Source: Microbacterium sp. LWO14-1.2
GTDB taxonomy: Bacteria; Actinomycetota; Actinomycetes; Actinomycetales; Microbacteriaceae
NCBI RefSeq assembly: GCF_038397715.1
Contig: NZ_CP151633.1
Coordinates: forward strand, 2,666,001-2,730,000
Reading direction: 5' to 3'
Length of the DNA stretch: 64,000 nucleotides
Shown here: piece by piece, positions 31,414-40,418 of the stretch
How the letters are laid out: each line of letters opens with the position of its first letter
Numbering within the stretch: position 1 is the stretch's first letter
Position numbers and translations under genes: made by a program
Notes under the pieces: model-generated
What the model was told of the DNA's origin: nothing
Database searches by the model: none
The model's input: the letters and a program-made list of their open reading frames with translations, nothing else

Positions 31414-31686
31414 CTACGCGGCGGCGGCGACTCCCGGCGCACGCGGACGCGGATGCCCCGCGGCATCCGGATCGCTCTGCCCGAGCAGGGTCGACACATC
31501 GATGGCCCGCAGCGGGTGCGGGGCGGTGCGCGGCGTCGGCGGGGCGACGCTCAGCGCGACGGCGATCGTGAGGGTGGTGAGCGCGATCACGGCGATCGCG
31601 AGCCCGAGCGCAGCGGCATCCGGGACGGCGATGAGTCCGAGCGCGGACGCGACGAACGACAGCATCTGGCTGAACCACTCGCTCAT
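31414..31686 (-). CDS. DUF6412 family small membrane protein
   Basis: 90 residues: a hydrophobic N-terminal half (about 9-50, one or two membrane helices) and a conserved C-terminal tail RAIDVSTLLGQSDPDAAGHP then RPRAPG, the DUF6412 hallmark. GGGAGG precedes the ATG at 31686. It lies 63 nt upstream of the YidC paralogue on the same strand, so the insertase and this protein probably act together, perhaps as client or partner. Function unknown. Confidence 0.82.
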   Translation of the reverse strand: MSEWFSQMLSFVASALGLIAVPDAAALGLAIAVIALTTLTIAVALSVAPPTPRTAPHPLRAIDVSTLLGQSDPDAAGHPRPRAPGVAAAA

Positions 31687-31775
31687 GCGCGCCTCCCTCA
31701 GGGCGAGCGTAGCATCGGTGATCGGACGGATGCCGGGCGCGAGCCGTCCGTCCGCTGCGGGCGTAGCCTCGGAGC

Positions 31776-32837
31776 ATGAGTGATCTGCGTGCCCTGTTCG
31801 GGATCGAGCATCCGATCGTCCTCGGTCCGTTCGGTGGGCTCTCCTCGGTGGCGCTGACCGCCGCGGTGAGCGAAGCGGGCGGCCTCGGCGGCTTCGGCCT
31901 CTACGGCTTCGACGGCGACCGCATCCGGAAGACGGTGGCGCAGCTGCGCGAGGCGACCGCGCGCCCCTTCGCGGTGAACATCTGGCTGCCCACCGGAGAC
32001 GAGGCCCTGCCGAACCCGCAGCACACGGTCTTCGCGCAGGCGCTGCAGCCGTTCTTCGAGGCCGTGGGGCTCGACGTGCCCGCCCGTCCGGAGCGCTACC
32101 TGCCGCCGCTCGACGAGCAGCTCGACGCGATCTGGGACGCCGCGCCGCCCGTGCTCAGCGTCGTGTTCGGGGTGCCGTCGGGCGAGATGATCGACGAGGC
32201 GCGACGCCGCGGCATCCGCGTCGTCGGCACCGCGACCACGGTCGCCGAGGCGGTCGCGCTCGCCGATGCGGGAGTGGATGCCGTGGTCGCCACGGGCCTC
32301 GAGGCCGGAGGTCACCGGGTGTCGTTCCTGAAACCCGCCGAGGAGTCGCTGGTCGGCACGATCGCGCTCGTGCCGCAGGTGGTCGACGCGGTGCAGGTCC
32401 CCGTGATCGCGGCGGGCGGCATCGCCGATCGTCGAGGGGTCGCCGCGGCGTTCGCCCTCGGCGCCTCGGGCGTGCAGGTCGGCACGGCGTTCCTCGCGAC
32501 CGCGGAATCGGCGACCACGGACCCGCATCGCGACGCGATCCGGGCCACTGCGGCCGAGGGAACGGTGCTCACGAGGGCGATGAGCGGCCGCCTCGCCCGC
32601 GGAGCGCGCAACCGTGCCGTGCGCGCGATCGAGGCGGGCGGCATGATCGCGCCGTTCCCGATGCAGAACTGGCTGACGGGCCGGTTCCGCGCGGTCGCCA
32701 ACGAGCAGGGGCTCGGCGAGCTGCAGTCGCTGTGGATGGGCCAGGCCGCATCGCTCGCGCAGTCGCGCACGGCGTCGGAGGCCTTCGCTGAACTGCTCGC
32801 CGGAGTGCCGCACGCCGACGGAGACACGTCTGGCTAG
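31776..32837 (+). CDS. NAD(P)H-dependent flavin oxidoreductase / nitronate monooxygenase-like
   Basis: 353 residues of the NMO/2-nitropropane dioxygenase TIM-barrel family. FMN-binding landmarks are GPFGGLSSVALTAAVSEAGG at the start, VVATGLEAGGHRVSF, VPVIAAGGIADRRGVAAAFA and LGASGVQVGTAFLA. Such enzymes oxidise alkyl nitronates or reduce quinones; the substrate is not resolved. TAGCCT (31764-31769) ends 6 nt before the ATG, so the transcript is probably leaderless. It ends 21 nt before the vapB start, inside the vapBC operator. Confidence 0.85.
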   Translation: MSDLRALFGIEHPIVLGPFGGLSSVALTAAVSEAGGLGGFGLYGFDGDRIRKTVAQLREATARPFAVNIWLPTGDEALPNPQHTVFAQALQPFFEAVGLDVPARPERYLPPLDEQLDAIWDAAPPVLSVVFGVPSGEMIDEARRRGIRVVGTATTVAEAVALADAGVDAVVATGLEAGGHRVSFLKPAEESLVGTIALVPQVVDAVQVPVIAAGGIADRRGVAAAFALGASGVQVGTAFLATAESATTDPHRDAIRATAAEGTVLTRAMSGRLARGARNRAVRAIEAGGMIAPFPMQNWLTGRFRAVANEQGLGELQSLWMGQAASLAQSRTASEAFAELLAGVPHADGDTSG

Positions 32838-32852
32838 GTACCTGGCTAGAAT
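32831..32852. promoter_or_regulatory. Operator/promoter of the vapBC pair
   Basis: Direct repeats TGGCTAG (32831-32837 and 32843-32849) surround the palindrome AGGTACCT (32836-32843). TAGAAT (32847-32852) ends 6 nt before the vapB ATG. Antitoxin-toxin complexes usually bind such sites next to the -10; binding is inferred. Confidence 0.55.
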
Positions 32853-32858
32853 GCGCAC

Positions 32859-33116
32859 ATGTCGACCCACAACGTTCTGGACGCCAGGAACAACCTGTCG
32901 CGGCTGATCGCGGAATCGGAGAGCGGCGAAGACGTCGTCATCACCCGACGCGGGACTCCCGTGGCCCGCATCGTGCCGATCGGTCCCGTCGACGTCGTCC
33001 AGAGCGGACGACTGCTCGTGGAGTGGATCGACTCCGCGCCCCTCCCGCCGCGGCTCTCGCGCCTCTCCCGAGACATCGACGCGCAGATCGCCGAAAGCCG
33101 GGACGCCTGGGAATGA
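32859..33116 (+). CDS. vapB: Phd/YefM-type antitoxin of a VapBC pair
   Basis: 85 residues. The N-terminal DNA-binding fold (STHNVLDARNNLSRLIAESE, then GEDVVITRRGTPVARIVP) is typical of Phd/YefM antitoxins. The C-terminal tail (SRLSRDIDAQIAESRDAWE) would fold on the toxin and block its active site. The stop overlaps the toxin start (ATGA), fixing the ratio of the two proteins. The ATG is about 6 nt from its -10, so the mRNA is probably leaderless. Confidence 0.9.
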   Translation: MSTHNVLDARNNLSRLIAESESGEDVVITRRGTPVARIVPIGPVDVVQSGRLLVEWIDSAPLPPRLSRLSRDIDAQIAESRDAWE

Positions 33117-33517
33117 TCTACCTCGACTCCTGCATCCTGATCTTCGCGCTCGAGGACGCGGGGCCCCGTGGCGACGGCATCCGCCGCCTGCTCGGAGACA
33201 CCGAGGAGACGGTGGCGTCGAGCCCGCTCGCGCTGCAGGAGTGCCTCGTCCTGCCCCTCCGAGAGCGGAACCTCGAGGTGCGCGACCGGTACCTGGCGCT
33301 CTTCGACCATCTCCAGAGCATCCCGCTCGACGAGGCGGTCTTCGTTCGTGCGGCGGAGCTCCGGGCGGACTTCGGCATCAAGACCCCGGACGCCGTGCAC
33401 CTCGCCGCGGCGCAGTTGGCGGGTTGCACAGAGCTCTGGACCAACGACCGGCGGCTGCTCGCGGCGTCGCGGGGCCTCGCGATCGACGTGATCGAACGCG
33501 CAGCCGCGTCTTCGTGA
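33113..33517 (+). CDS. vapC: PIN-domain toxin (VapC)
   Basis: 134 residues with a PIN ribonuclease fold. The metal-binding acidic residues are Asp5 (MIYLDSCILIF), Glu near ALQECLVLP, Asp in TPDAVHLAAA and Asp in WTNDRRL. These are the four expected positions, so the nuclease looks intact. It should cleave tRNA or rRNA when released from VapB. The start is the ATG at 33113 within the vapB stop. It is convergent with purU. Confidence 0.9.
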   Translation: MIYLDSCILIFALEDAGPRGDGIRRLLGDTEETVASSPLALQECLVLPLRERNLEVRDRYLALFDHLQSIPLDEAVFVRAAELRADFGIKTPDAVHLAAAQLAGCTELWTNDRRLLAASRGLAIDVIERAAASS

Positions 33518-33530
33518 CAGCGCGCGACGG

Positions 33531-34382
<852 letters not shown>

Positions 34383-34458
34383 GGGGACTCCTCGGGGTGT
34401 GCATCGATTCTGCCGTGCCTGCGGGTCCCCGGGCGAATCGCGGCCCTACCCTGGAGGG

Positions 34459-34929
34459 ATGGACGAGGTCGCGCCGCCCGCATCGCAGCTGCTCGCCGAG
34501 GCGCGAGCCGCGCTCGTCGGCGCTCCGCGCGAGGGCTTGGGCGAGGAGCGCGTCTCGCGCTGGCGCGGTCGGCGCATCGTGCGGATCGGTGATGCCTGGC
34601 ACCTGGGCGTGCTGCTGCTCACCGACACGCTCACGCTCGCGACGGCCGAGGTGCTGCGTGCCGCCGACCCCGGGCGCCGCGGCTATACGGCCGAGTCGGC
34701 TCGCGAGCGGGCCGAGAGACGCGCCGAGGCGCTGCGCGGCGGATTCGCCGAGGGCGAGGTCGCGCACGTCGGGTGGTCGGTGATCGACGTGGAGGCGGTG
34801 GACGCCGGCGGGGCATCCGGTCCGCTCGCCGTCGTCGACGGGGTGGCGTCCGTGCACTGGAGCAGCGCCGGAGGGTGGATGCCGCTGCAGGCATATCTCC
34901 GCGAGCGCATCGAGCTCCTCCGCGGCTGA
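34459..34929 (+). CDS. Conserved hypothetical protein
   Basis: 156 residues, no membrane segment and no signal peptide. It begins MDEVAPPASQLLAEARAALV; the middle GDAWHLGVLLLTDTLTLATAEVLRAADPGRRGY is recognisable as a conserved actinobacterial unknown. The ATG at 34459 is chosen because TACCCT (34447-34452) ends 6 nt upstream; GGAGGG is immediately adjacent to the ATG, too close to act as a ribosome site. Divergent from purU. I do not recognise a function. Confidence 0.7.
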   Translation: MDEVAPPASQLLAEARAALVGAPREGLGEERVSRWRGRRIVRIGDAWHLGVLLLTDTLTLATAEVLRAADPGRRGYTAESARERAERRAEALRGGFAEGEVAHVGWSVIDVEAVDAGGASGPLAVVDGVASVHWSSAGGWMPLQAYLRERIELLRG

Positions 34930-34941
34930 CCGCGGTCACTG

Positions 34942-34972
34942 CGTATCGTCTCGCTGCGCTCGCTCGACGACC
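34942..34972 (-). repeat. Inverted copy of the 31-nt dispersed repeat
   Basis: CGTATCGTCTCGCTGCGCTC then GCTCGACGACC matches the reverse complement of the 12.4-kb repeat at 28 of 31 positions. It lies between two convergent genes. Confidence 0.85.
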
Positions 34973-34986
34973 AGGGGCGGGTCGCG

Positions 34987-35706
34987 TCAGTCCGCGAACG
35001 TCTCCGCGAAGCGCCGCAGCAGCGCCGCACCCTCGGTGACGGATGCCGCGAGCACCTGGCGCTGCACGATGTCGAACTCCTCGGGGTCGAAGTATCCGGT
35101 CGTGCGGTAGAACGTCATGCGGTCGGCGAAGTCACGGGGTGTGGGCTCGGGGTGGAACTGCGCCGTGTAGAGGTGCGACCCGACGCGGTAGGCCTGCACC
35201 GGGCACGCCTCATTCGTGGCGAGCAGCACGGCACCGGCGGGCAGCGCGACCGCGCTCTCCTTGTGCGCCGTGAACACCGTGAGCGCAGGAGCGCTGGGCC
35301 CGAACACCGGATCGGAGTCACCCGCGACGGTCGTGCGGATCACGGTCGCGCTCGCCGCCTCGGGCGTCGACGTCGTGACCTCGCCGCCCAGCATCCTCGT
35401 CACGACCCCGATGCTGAAGCACGTGAAGAACGCCGCGATGCTCCCGTCGATCGCCTGCCGCGCCAGGGTCTCGAGGTCGGCCTCGACCCGCAGCTGTCCG
35501 CTCGACTTGGTCGCGTCGGTCACGTTGAACGGCGAACCGCCGACGACGACGCCGCGGTACCGGCTCAGATCGACGGTGTCGAGGCGATCCGCGAGGAGGT
35601 CGAGGCGGTCGACCACGTCGACGCCGAGCGCCCGCCGGAACGAGGCGTGCTCGGCATCCGCTGCCCCGAGCTCGGGGCGCACGCAGACATAGAGAAGCGA
35701 GACCAC
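34987..35706 (-). CDS. Class I glutamine amidotransferase-like protein
   Basis: 239 residues of the GATase-1 fold. The nucleophile Cys is in AAFFTCFSIGVV and the His-Glu of the triad in AQFHPEPTPRDF, similar to stand-alone GuaA-like amidotransferases. A glutamine-hydrolysing or gamma-glutamyl-cleaving role on an unknown acceptor is likely. Two GTG codons are adjacent (35709, 35706); the -10 TAGACT ends exactly 6 nt before 35706, so that start is chosen and the mRNA is probably leaderless. Confidence 0.8.
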   Translation of the reverse strand: MVSLLYVCVRPELGAADAEHASFRRALGVDVVDRLDLLADRLDTVDLSRYRGVVVGGSPFNVTDATKSSGQLRVEADLETLARQAIDGSIAAFFTCFSIGVVTRMLGGEVTTSTPEAASATVIRTTVAGDSDPVFGPSAPALTVFTAHKESAVALPAGAVLLATNEACPVQAYRVGSHLYTAQFHPEPTPRDFADRMTFYRTTGYFDPEEFDIVQRQVLAASVTEGAALLRRFAETFAD

Positions 35707-35750
35707 CACGCGAGTCTAACGATCGGTGTGGGCGCGGCCCGACGCGGCCG

Positions 35751-36491
35751 TCACCGGGAGGAGTTCGCCGTGCGGCCCCGCACGATGCCGATGAACATGT
35801 CGACGTCGTCGGTGGTGCGGTCGCGCACCCATGCGAGCGCCACCGGCGAGGTCGGACCGTCGACGAGCGGACGGTGGTCGACGTCCTTGCGGTGGTGCAG
35901 GCGCGCGAGAGACATCGGCACGATCACGACGCCCGTGCCGGTGGCGGCCGTGGCGATCGCGTCGGCGGTCGTCACCGCGGAGAAGCGCGGCGCGACGGCG
36001 CCTGGCACGTCGATCGGTCCGAGGGCGTCGTCGGAGAGCGGGATCACGACCTCGCCGGCCAGGTCAGCCAGCGTCAGCTCGTCGGCGGCCTGCAGGTGCG
36101 AGTCGACGGCCGCGACGACGACCGGAGTCTCCTCGTAGAGCGGGATCACGTGCAGACGATCATCCGCGAGGGGCAGGCGCACGATCGCCGCGTCCAGGGC
36201 GTCGAGAGCCGCGCGCTGCTCGGCGACCGCGATCGGCACGAGCTCGAGCGGCACGTGCGGCATCCGCTGCTTCCACGCGTCGATCCATTTGCCGGGGGTG
36301 GCTCCCGGCACCGCGCCGAGGCGGAACGTGCGCGGCTCTTCCGGAGCCTCGCCCGCCGCGTCGAAGACCACCTTCGCGGTCTTGCGTGGGGGCTTGGGCG
36401 GAGGGAAGCGCTGTGCGGGGGCGGCCTTGTTCCGTCGTGCGGGCGTGCCCTTGCCGGAGCCGCGCGGCGGTCGTCGTCCCTGGGTGCCCAT
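35751..36491 (-). CDS. LysR-type substrate-binding domain protein without DNA-binding domain
   Basis: 246 residues. A basic, proline-rich N-terminus (about 1-45: RRPPRGSGKGTPARRNKAAP) replaces the usual winged helix. The rest is a LysR effector domain: FRLGAVPGATPGKWIDAWKQ, then LDALDAAIVRLPL, and TGTGVVIVPMSLARL in the second lobe. No helix-turn-helix is present, so it is probably a small-molecule sensor or cofactor rather than a classical LTTR. TACCCT ends 7 nt before the ATG at 36491, so it is probably leaderless. Confidence 0.78.
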   Translation of the reverse strand: MGTQGRRPPRGSGKGTPARRNKAAPAQRFPPPKPPRKTAKVVFDAAGEAPEEPRTFRLGAVPGATPGKWIDAWKQRMPHVPLELVPIAVAEQRAALDALDAAIVRLPLADDRLHVIPLYEETPVVVAAVDSHLQAADELTLADLAGEVVIPLSDDALGPIDVPGAVAPRFSAVTTADAIATAATGTGVVIVPMSLARLHHRKDVDHRPLVDGPTSPVALAWVRDRTTDDVDMFIGIVRGRTANSSR

Positions 36492-36554
36492 GCGCTCCAG
36501 GGTACCCGCGCCGCGCTCGTCGCCGCGGCGGGGAGCTCTGCGGTACGGAGTGAC

Positions 36555-36608
36555 TTCTGCGGCCACGCTCGCGCGGTGAGGCCGCGAAAGCTCGCCAAGG
36601 CCGCAGAA
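36555..36608. repeat. Copy of the TTCTGCGGCC hairpin repeat
   Basis: TTCTGCGGCC (36555-36564) and GGCCGCAGAA (36599-36608) are perfect inverted arms around a 34-nt loop. The same core occurs at 53345-53389 in longer form. It lies upstream of the LysR-type gene and next to the beta-helix gene stop. Confidence 0.65.
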
Positions 36609-36618
36609 GGTGACCCGC

Positions 36619-37026
36619 TCAGGCGGCGAGCCAGAGCCCCTTCGGGTTCGTCGCGATGGTCAGCCCCGCGGCCACCGTCTCGTCGTCGCCGATGCGAGCA
36701 CCGCGGACGATGCGTGCTCCGGCTCCGATCTCGGTGCGGACGCCGATGTGCGCGTGGTCGCCCACGGCCGCGCCCTCTCCGATGTGCGCGTGCGCCTCGA
36801 TGTGCGCACCCTCGCCGATCACGGCATCCGGTTCGATCCATGCGCCGCGGGCGATGGTCGCCCCCGCGCCCACTCGGGCACCGGGTTCGATGTAGGCGCC
36901 CGCTTCGATGTGCGCCTTCGGATGGACCTTCGCGCCGTGCGCGACGAGACCCCGACCGTTCGCGTGCTTGCGGTATCGCAGCGTCGCTCCCTGGTCGTTC
37001 TCGATGTCGACGTAGTTCTTGCCCAC
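36619..37026 (-). CDS. Left-handed beta-helix (hexapeptide-repeat) protein
   Basis: 135 residues. About a dozen hexapeptide turns with the [LIV]-G-x4 pattern run from AHGAKVHPKAHIEAGAYIEP through IGEGAHIEAHAHIGEGAAVG to RTEIGAGARIVRGARIGDD. This is the LbetaH core of acyltransferases and carbonic-anhydrase-like trimers. The GTG at 37026 follows GGGAGGA. No clear catalytic insertion is visible, so the acyl acceptor or metal role is unknown. Confidence 0.75.
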   Translation of the reverse strand: MGKNYVDIENDQGATLRYRKHANGRGLVAHGAKVHPKAHIEAGAYIEPGARVGAGATIARGAWIEPDAVIGEGAHIEAHAHIGEGAAVGDHAHIGVRTEIGAGARIVRGARIGDDETVAAGLTIATNPKGLWLAA

Positions 37027-37114
37027 TGTTCCTCCCGTGTTCCGGAGACCTCCGGATATATCAACAACCACAGGATGTTCGGATTCATTCCCCGGAATGG
37101 ATGGGGGCTTGACA

Positions 37115-37888
37115 TCATCGCTGACAGATGGGGCACCAGAACGTGATGCGCTCGCGGGTGGGATCGGCGCCGAGCTCGCCCTTCCTGATCGGCGTGCCGC
37201 ATCGTCGACACGGGCGGCCGGCGCGCCCGTACACCCACGTGCCCTGACCCGGCCGATCGACGCCCGTGAAGGTGCGGTGGCGGCGGTCGCGGTTCGCCCT
37301 GATCGTGCGCACACCCAGCGCGAGCAGCGCGGGCACGTCGACCTCGGGGGCCGGCGTCGTCGGCAGCACGCCGCGCAGGAACAGCAGTTCAGCCGCGTAT
37401 TCGTTGCCGAATCCCGCGACATTGCGCTGGTCGAGCAGGGCGACGTGGATGCTGCGGACGTCGGCGCTCACGCGGCGCGCGGCCTCCACGGCATCCCAGT
37501 CCGCGCCGAGCGGATCCGGACCGAGGTAGCCGACGAGCTCCTCCTCGTCGCGCGTCGGCACGACCTCGATCTCGGCGAGGTCGATGCCGACCGCGTCGCG
37601 CTCGGCGGTGCCCACGATCGCGCGCACCTTGAACGCCGGATGCCGCCACTTCTCGCCCTGCCGGTAGACCAGCCAGGCGCCGTCCATGCGCAGATGCGAA
37701 TGCAGGGTGGTCTCGCCGATGCGCAGCAGCAGGTGCTTGCCGCGGGCGACCGAGGCCACGACGGGCTGCCCGGTCAGGTCCACCGTCGCGAAGCGCGGGA
37801 CCCGCAGGTCGAAGCGCGTCACCTCGGCGCCGACGATGGCCTCCTCGAGACGGCGGGCCGTGCGGAAGACGGTGTCGCCCTCGGGCAT
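37115..37888 (-). CDS. nei: Endonuclease VIII / Nei-type DNA glycosylase
   Basis: 257 residues. The catalytic N-terminus MPEGDTVFR has Pro1 (after Met removal) and Glu2 as in Nei/Nei2. LHSHLRMDGAW carries the void-filling residues, DQRNVAGFGNEYAAE the helix-two-turn-helix, and the C-terminal zinc finger CRRCGTPIRKGELG ... WCPICQR completes it. It excises oxidised pyrimidines and nicks the strand (beta-delta lyase). The ATG at 37888 shares a base with the stop of the EI24 gene upstream (TGATG). Confidence 0.92.
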   Translation of the reverse strand: MPEGDTVFRTARRLEEAIVGAEVTRFDLRVPRFATVDLTGQPVVASVARGKHLLLRIGETTLHSHLRMDGAWLVYRQGEKWRHPAFKVRAIVGTAERDAVGIDLAEIEVVPTRDEEELVGYLGPDPLGADWDAVEAARRVSADVRSIHVALLDQRNVAGFGNEYAAELLFLRGVLPTTPAPEVDVPALLALGVRTIRANRDRRHRTFTGVDRPGQGTWVYGRAGRPCRRCGTPIRKGELGADPTRERITFWCPICQR

Positions 37889-38718
37889 CAGGCGCTCCCG
37901 GTCGGCGGGTGAGGTGTCGAGGGGTGAGGTGTCGGCGGGTGAGGTGTCGGGGGGTGAGGTGCCGGCGGGTGCGCGGCCGCCGCGATCGGCGTGCGCTCGA
38001 GCAGGCTGCGCGCGAGCACCGTCGCCCCGGCCACGGCCGCCGGCATGACCGCGACCGCGCCGCCGGGCACGAGGAAGCACAGCTGGGTGGCCGCGCCGAA
38101 CCCGAGGACCCTGGCGCGGCTGCCCCGGAACAGCGCGGCTCGATCGGCGGGGGAGAGGTCGCGGGCGTCGAAGGCTCGCCCGGTGAGCTCGCGAGCCAGC
38201 ACGCGCCCCGACAGCAGCACGCCGAAGACCGGCCCGAGGATGCCGCCGACGAGCGGGATGAGGCCGAGCAGCAGCACCACGATCGCGACGAGCACGCCGA
38301 GCAGGACCAGGCGGATGCCCTCGCCCAGCGCCGACCAGAACCCGCCGCCGTCGGACGCGGGCGGGTCGCCGAGGTCGGTCTCGACCGCGCGCCAGATGCG
38401 CTGGTAGAACGGGTCGCCGATCGCGAGCGCCAGCGCGCTGAACACCGCACCGGCGAGGGCGAGAGCGGCCGCGAACAGCACGATGCCGACGACCCCGCGG
38501 AACAGGTCGCGCCACGGCTCGGCCCATCCGTCGGCGAAGGGTGTGGCCCAGTCGGCGATCGTCCACAGCGAGAACGCGAGAGGGATCAGCGCCGCGAGCA
38601 GCAGTACGCCCGCGATGACGGCCGGCACGAGGCCGAGCGCCATGAGTCCGGGGCGCCGCCGCCACGTGCCGAAGCCGCGGAAGAGCATGCGGACGCCTTC
38701 ACCGAACTCGCGGATCAT
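37888..38718 (-). CDS. EI24/CysZ-like membrane protein
   Basis: 276 residues, about four to six membrane helices. LFRGFGTWRRRPGLMALGLV starts the EI24-domain fold; DPFYQRIWRAVETDLGDPP and the closing SRARVLGFGAATQLCFLVPG are landmarks of this sulfate-permease-like (CysZ) family. Sulfate transport is not certain for actinobacterial members. The C-terminus carries tandem HPPTP-type repeats encoded by 15-nt units. TAGGCT ends 6 nt before the ATG at 38718 (probable leaderless mRNA). It is followed by the overlapping nei gene. Confidence 0.85.
   Translation of the reverse strand: MIREFGEGVRMLFRGFGTWRRRPGLMALGLVPAVIAGVLLLAALIPLAFSLWTIADWATPFADGWAEPWRDLFRGVVGIVLFAAALALAGAVFSALALAIGDPFYQRIWRAVETDLGDPPASDGGGFWSALGEGIRLVLLGVLVAIVVLLLGLIPLVGGILGPVFGVLLSGRVLARELTGRAFDARDLSPADRAALFRGSRARVLGFGAATQLCFLVPGGAVAVMPAAVAGATVLARSLLERTPIAAAAHPPAPHPPTPHPPTPHPSTPHPPTGSA
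37901..37975 (-). repeat. 15-nt tandem repeat encoding the EI24 protein tail
   Basis: Five units of about GTCGGCGGGTGAGGT (plus-strand reading) encode repeated HPPTP / HPSTP at the C-terminus of the EI24-like protein. The copy number probably varies between strains. Confidence 0.85.
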
Positions 38719-38727
38719 GCGTCCAGC

Positions 38728-39414
38728 CTAGGAGACGGGCGTTCCCACGATCGCGAGCAGGGTCGTCACGCCGACCTCCGCGAGGGATGCCGCACGGTGC
38801 ACCCCCGGCGGCACGACGCGGTCGAGATCTCCGACGACGAGCGTCGGGCAGCCGGCGGCGACGGCGGCCGCGGCGCCCACCGCCGAGTCCTCGAGCACGA
38901 GACAGCGCTCCGGCGGCATCCCCAGGGCGCTCGCGCCGAGCAGGTAGGGGTCGGGTGCGGGCTTCGTGCGCGGGGTGTCGTCGGCGGTGATCGACGCACG
39001 GAAGGGCGACAGGTCGACCTGCTGCGCGAAATGCTCCACCCAGTGCCGCGGCGACGAGGTCACGAGCGCCAGCGCGATGCCGGCCGCCGCGAGCTCCGCC
39101 AGCAGCCGCCGTGCGCCGGGGAGCCAGGAGACCTCGTCTCCGTAGGCCGCCAGTGCTCGGCGGTCGAGCGCGTGCGCGACGGCGTCGACGTCGGACCGCA
39201 GGTCCAGCCGATCGCGCAGCAGCGCGGCGGTGCGGACGAGGTCGAGCCCTTCGGATGCCGCGACGAGGTCCTCGGCATCCGCTCTCTCGCGTCCCGACGG
39301 CAGGTGATCGTGCACGAACCGCTCGACCACACGGAGCCAGGTGCTCTCGGTGTCGAGGAGCGTGCCGTCCATGTCGCTCAGCACGGCCCATCCGGCAGAG
39401 TGCTCGCCCGACAT
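38728..39414 (-). CDS. HAD-superfamily phosphatase (phosphoglycolate-phosphatase-like)
   Basis: 228 residues of HAD fold. Motif I is VLSDMDGTLLDTE, motif II ALVTSSPRHW, motif III KPAPDPYLL and motif IV LVLEDSAVGAAAAVAAG. A four-helix cap between motifs I and II resembles beta-phosphoglucomutase/phosphoglycolate phosphatases. The substrate is open. Adjacent ATGs at 39417 and 39414 follow GGAGGAGG; 39414 has the better spacing. Divergent from the gntR at 39665 across a 250-bp region. Confidence 0.85.
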   Translation of the reverse strand: MSGEHSAGWAVLSDMDGTLLDTESTWLRVVERFVHDHLPSGRERADAEDLVAASEGLDLVRTAALLRDRLDLRSDVDAVAHALDRRALAAYGDEVSWLPGARRLLAELAAAGIALALVTSSPRHWVEHFAQQVDLSPFRASITADDTPRTKPAPDPYLLGASALGMPPERCLVLEDSAVGAAAAVAAGCPTLVVGDLDRVVPPGVHRAASLAEVGVTTLLAIVGTPVS

Positions 39415-39550
39415 CATCCTCCTCCGGTCGCGTCGATCCCGACCGGACCGCCGACTCCATCCGCTCGCGAGGAGGAGGCCGCGCCGGGGCGCTCCGGCGA
39501 ACGGCGGGTGAACGGCAGGGAGACGGAGAGGGAAACCCTCCGAACAGGTG

Positions 39551-39566
39551 CGTGCACGTGTGCACG
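39551..39566. promoter_or_regulatory. 16-bp palindrome upstream of the second gntR
   Basis: CGTGCAC-GT-GTGCACG is a perfect inverted repeat about 100 bp before the GntR start, preceded by a small GAGGG-AAA-CCCTC stem (39528-39540). It is a plausible operator of the adjacent regulator. Confidence 0.45.
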
Positions 39567-39664
39567 TCTCGGCCCTGAGCCGCGGGGCGGAGTGCGAACG
39601 CGGGGTTACGCTGACGCCTGATGCGCTGGAACCCGAGCCCGGCGACGCGAGAGGGGAGCGAGCC

Positions 39665-40411
39665 GTGCACCGGTACCGCGAGATCGCCCGCGACCTGACG
39701 ATCCGGATCGCCGACGGCGACTTCGACGCCACCGGCATGCTGCCCGCGGAGGCCCAGCTCGCCGAGACCTTCGCGGTGTCGCGCGGCACGGTGCGCAACG
39801 CGCTCGTGCTCATGGCGCGGCAGGGTGCGATCGCACCGCGCCGCGGATCGGGGTGGCTGGTGCGCACGGCCGCCCTGAGCCAGAGGTTCTCGGAAGTGCG
39901 GTCGTTCGCGCAGTGGGCGCGCAGCAGGGGCATGGAACCGGGCGGACGGGTCGTGGCACAGCAGCGCCGTCCTGCGACGCCCACGGAGTTGCGCACGCTG
40001 CGCGGGCACGGCGGCGGGAACGGCCAGACCGAGGTGCTGGAGGTCGTGCGGCTGCGGACCCTGAACGGGCGCGTCGTGATGCTGGAGCGCACGGCGTATC
40101 CGCCGTGGATCGCGCCCCTGATCGAGGCGCTGCCCGCGGACGAGCCCTCTGTCGTCGGCGCCCTGGAGTCGCAGCACGGTGTGCGCATGGTGCACGGAGA
40201 GCATTCGATAGACGCGATCGCCGCGCCCAGCGAGGACGCACGGCTGCTCGACGTGCGGCGGTCGAGTCCGCTGCTGCGGGTGCGACGGGTGAGCTATGCG
40301 GCCGACGGCCGGGCGATCGAGACCGGGGACGACCGATACCTCCCCGACGTCATGTCGTTCCAGGTGCAGGCGTCGCTGCAGGGCACGTCGCTGACGCGGC
40401 GACCTGGCTGA
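39665..40411 (+). CDS. GntR/HutC-family transcriptional regulator
   Basis: 248 residues. Winged helix (about 1-65: IARDLTIRIADGDFDATGML, then LAETFAVSRGTVRNALVLMA) followed by a UTRA-type effector domain (LRVRRVSYAADGRAIETGDD). The GTG at 39665 is chosen because GGGGAG lies 7-8 nt upstream; the longer in-frame start at 39548 lies before the palindrome. Related in domain plan to the phn regulator at 17425 but not adjacent to transport genes, so the regulon is unknown. Convergent with lhr, 7 nt apart. Confidence 0.85.
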   Translation: MHRYREIARDLTIRIADGDFDATGMLPAEAQLAETFAVSRGTVRNALVLMARQGAIAPRRGSGWLVRTAALSQRFSEVRSFAQWARSRGMEPGGRVVAQQRRPATPTELRTLRGHGGGNGQTEVLEVVRLRTLNGRVVMLERTAYPPWIAPLIEALPADEPSVVGALESQHGVRMVHGEHSIDAIAAPSEDARLLDVRRSSPLLRVRRVSYAADGRAIETGDDRYLPDVMSFQVQASLQGTSLTRRPG

Positions 40412-40418
40412 GGGCGGC

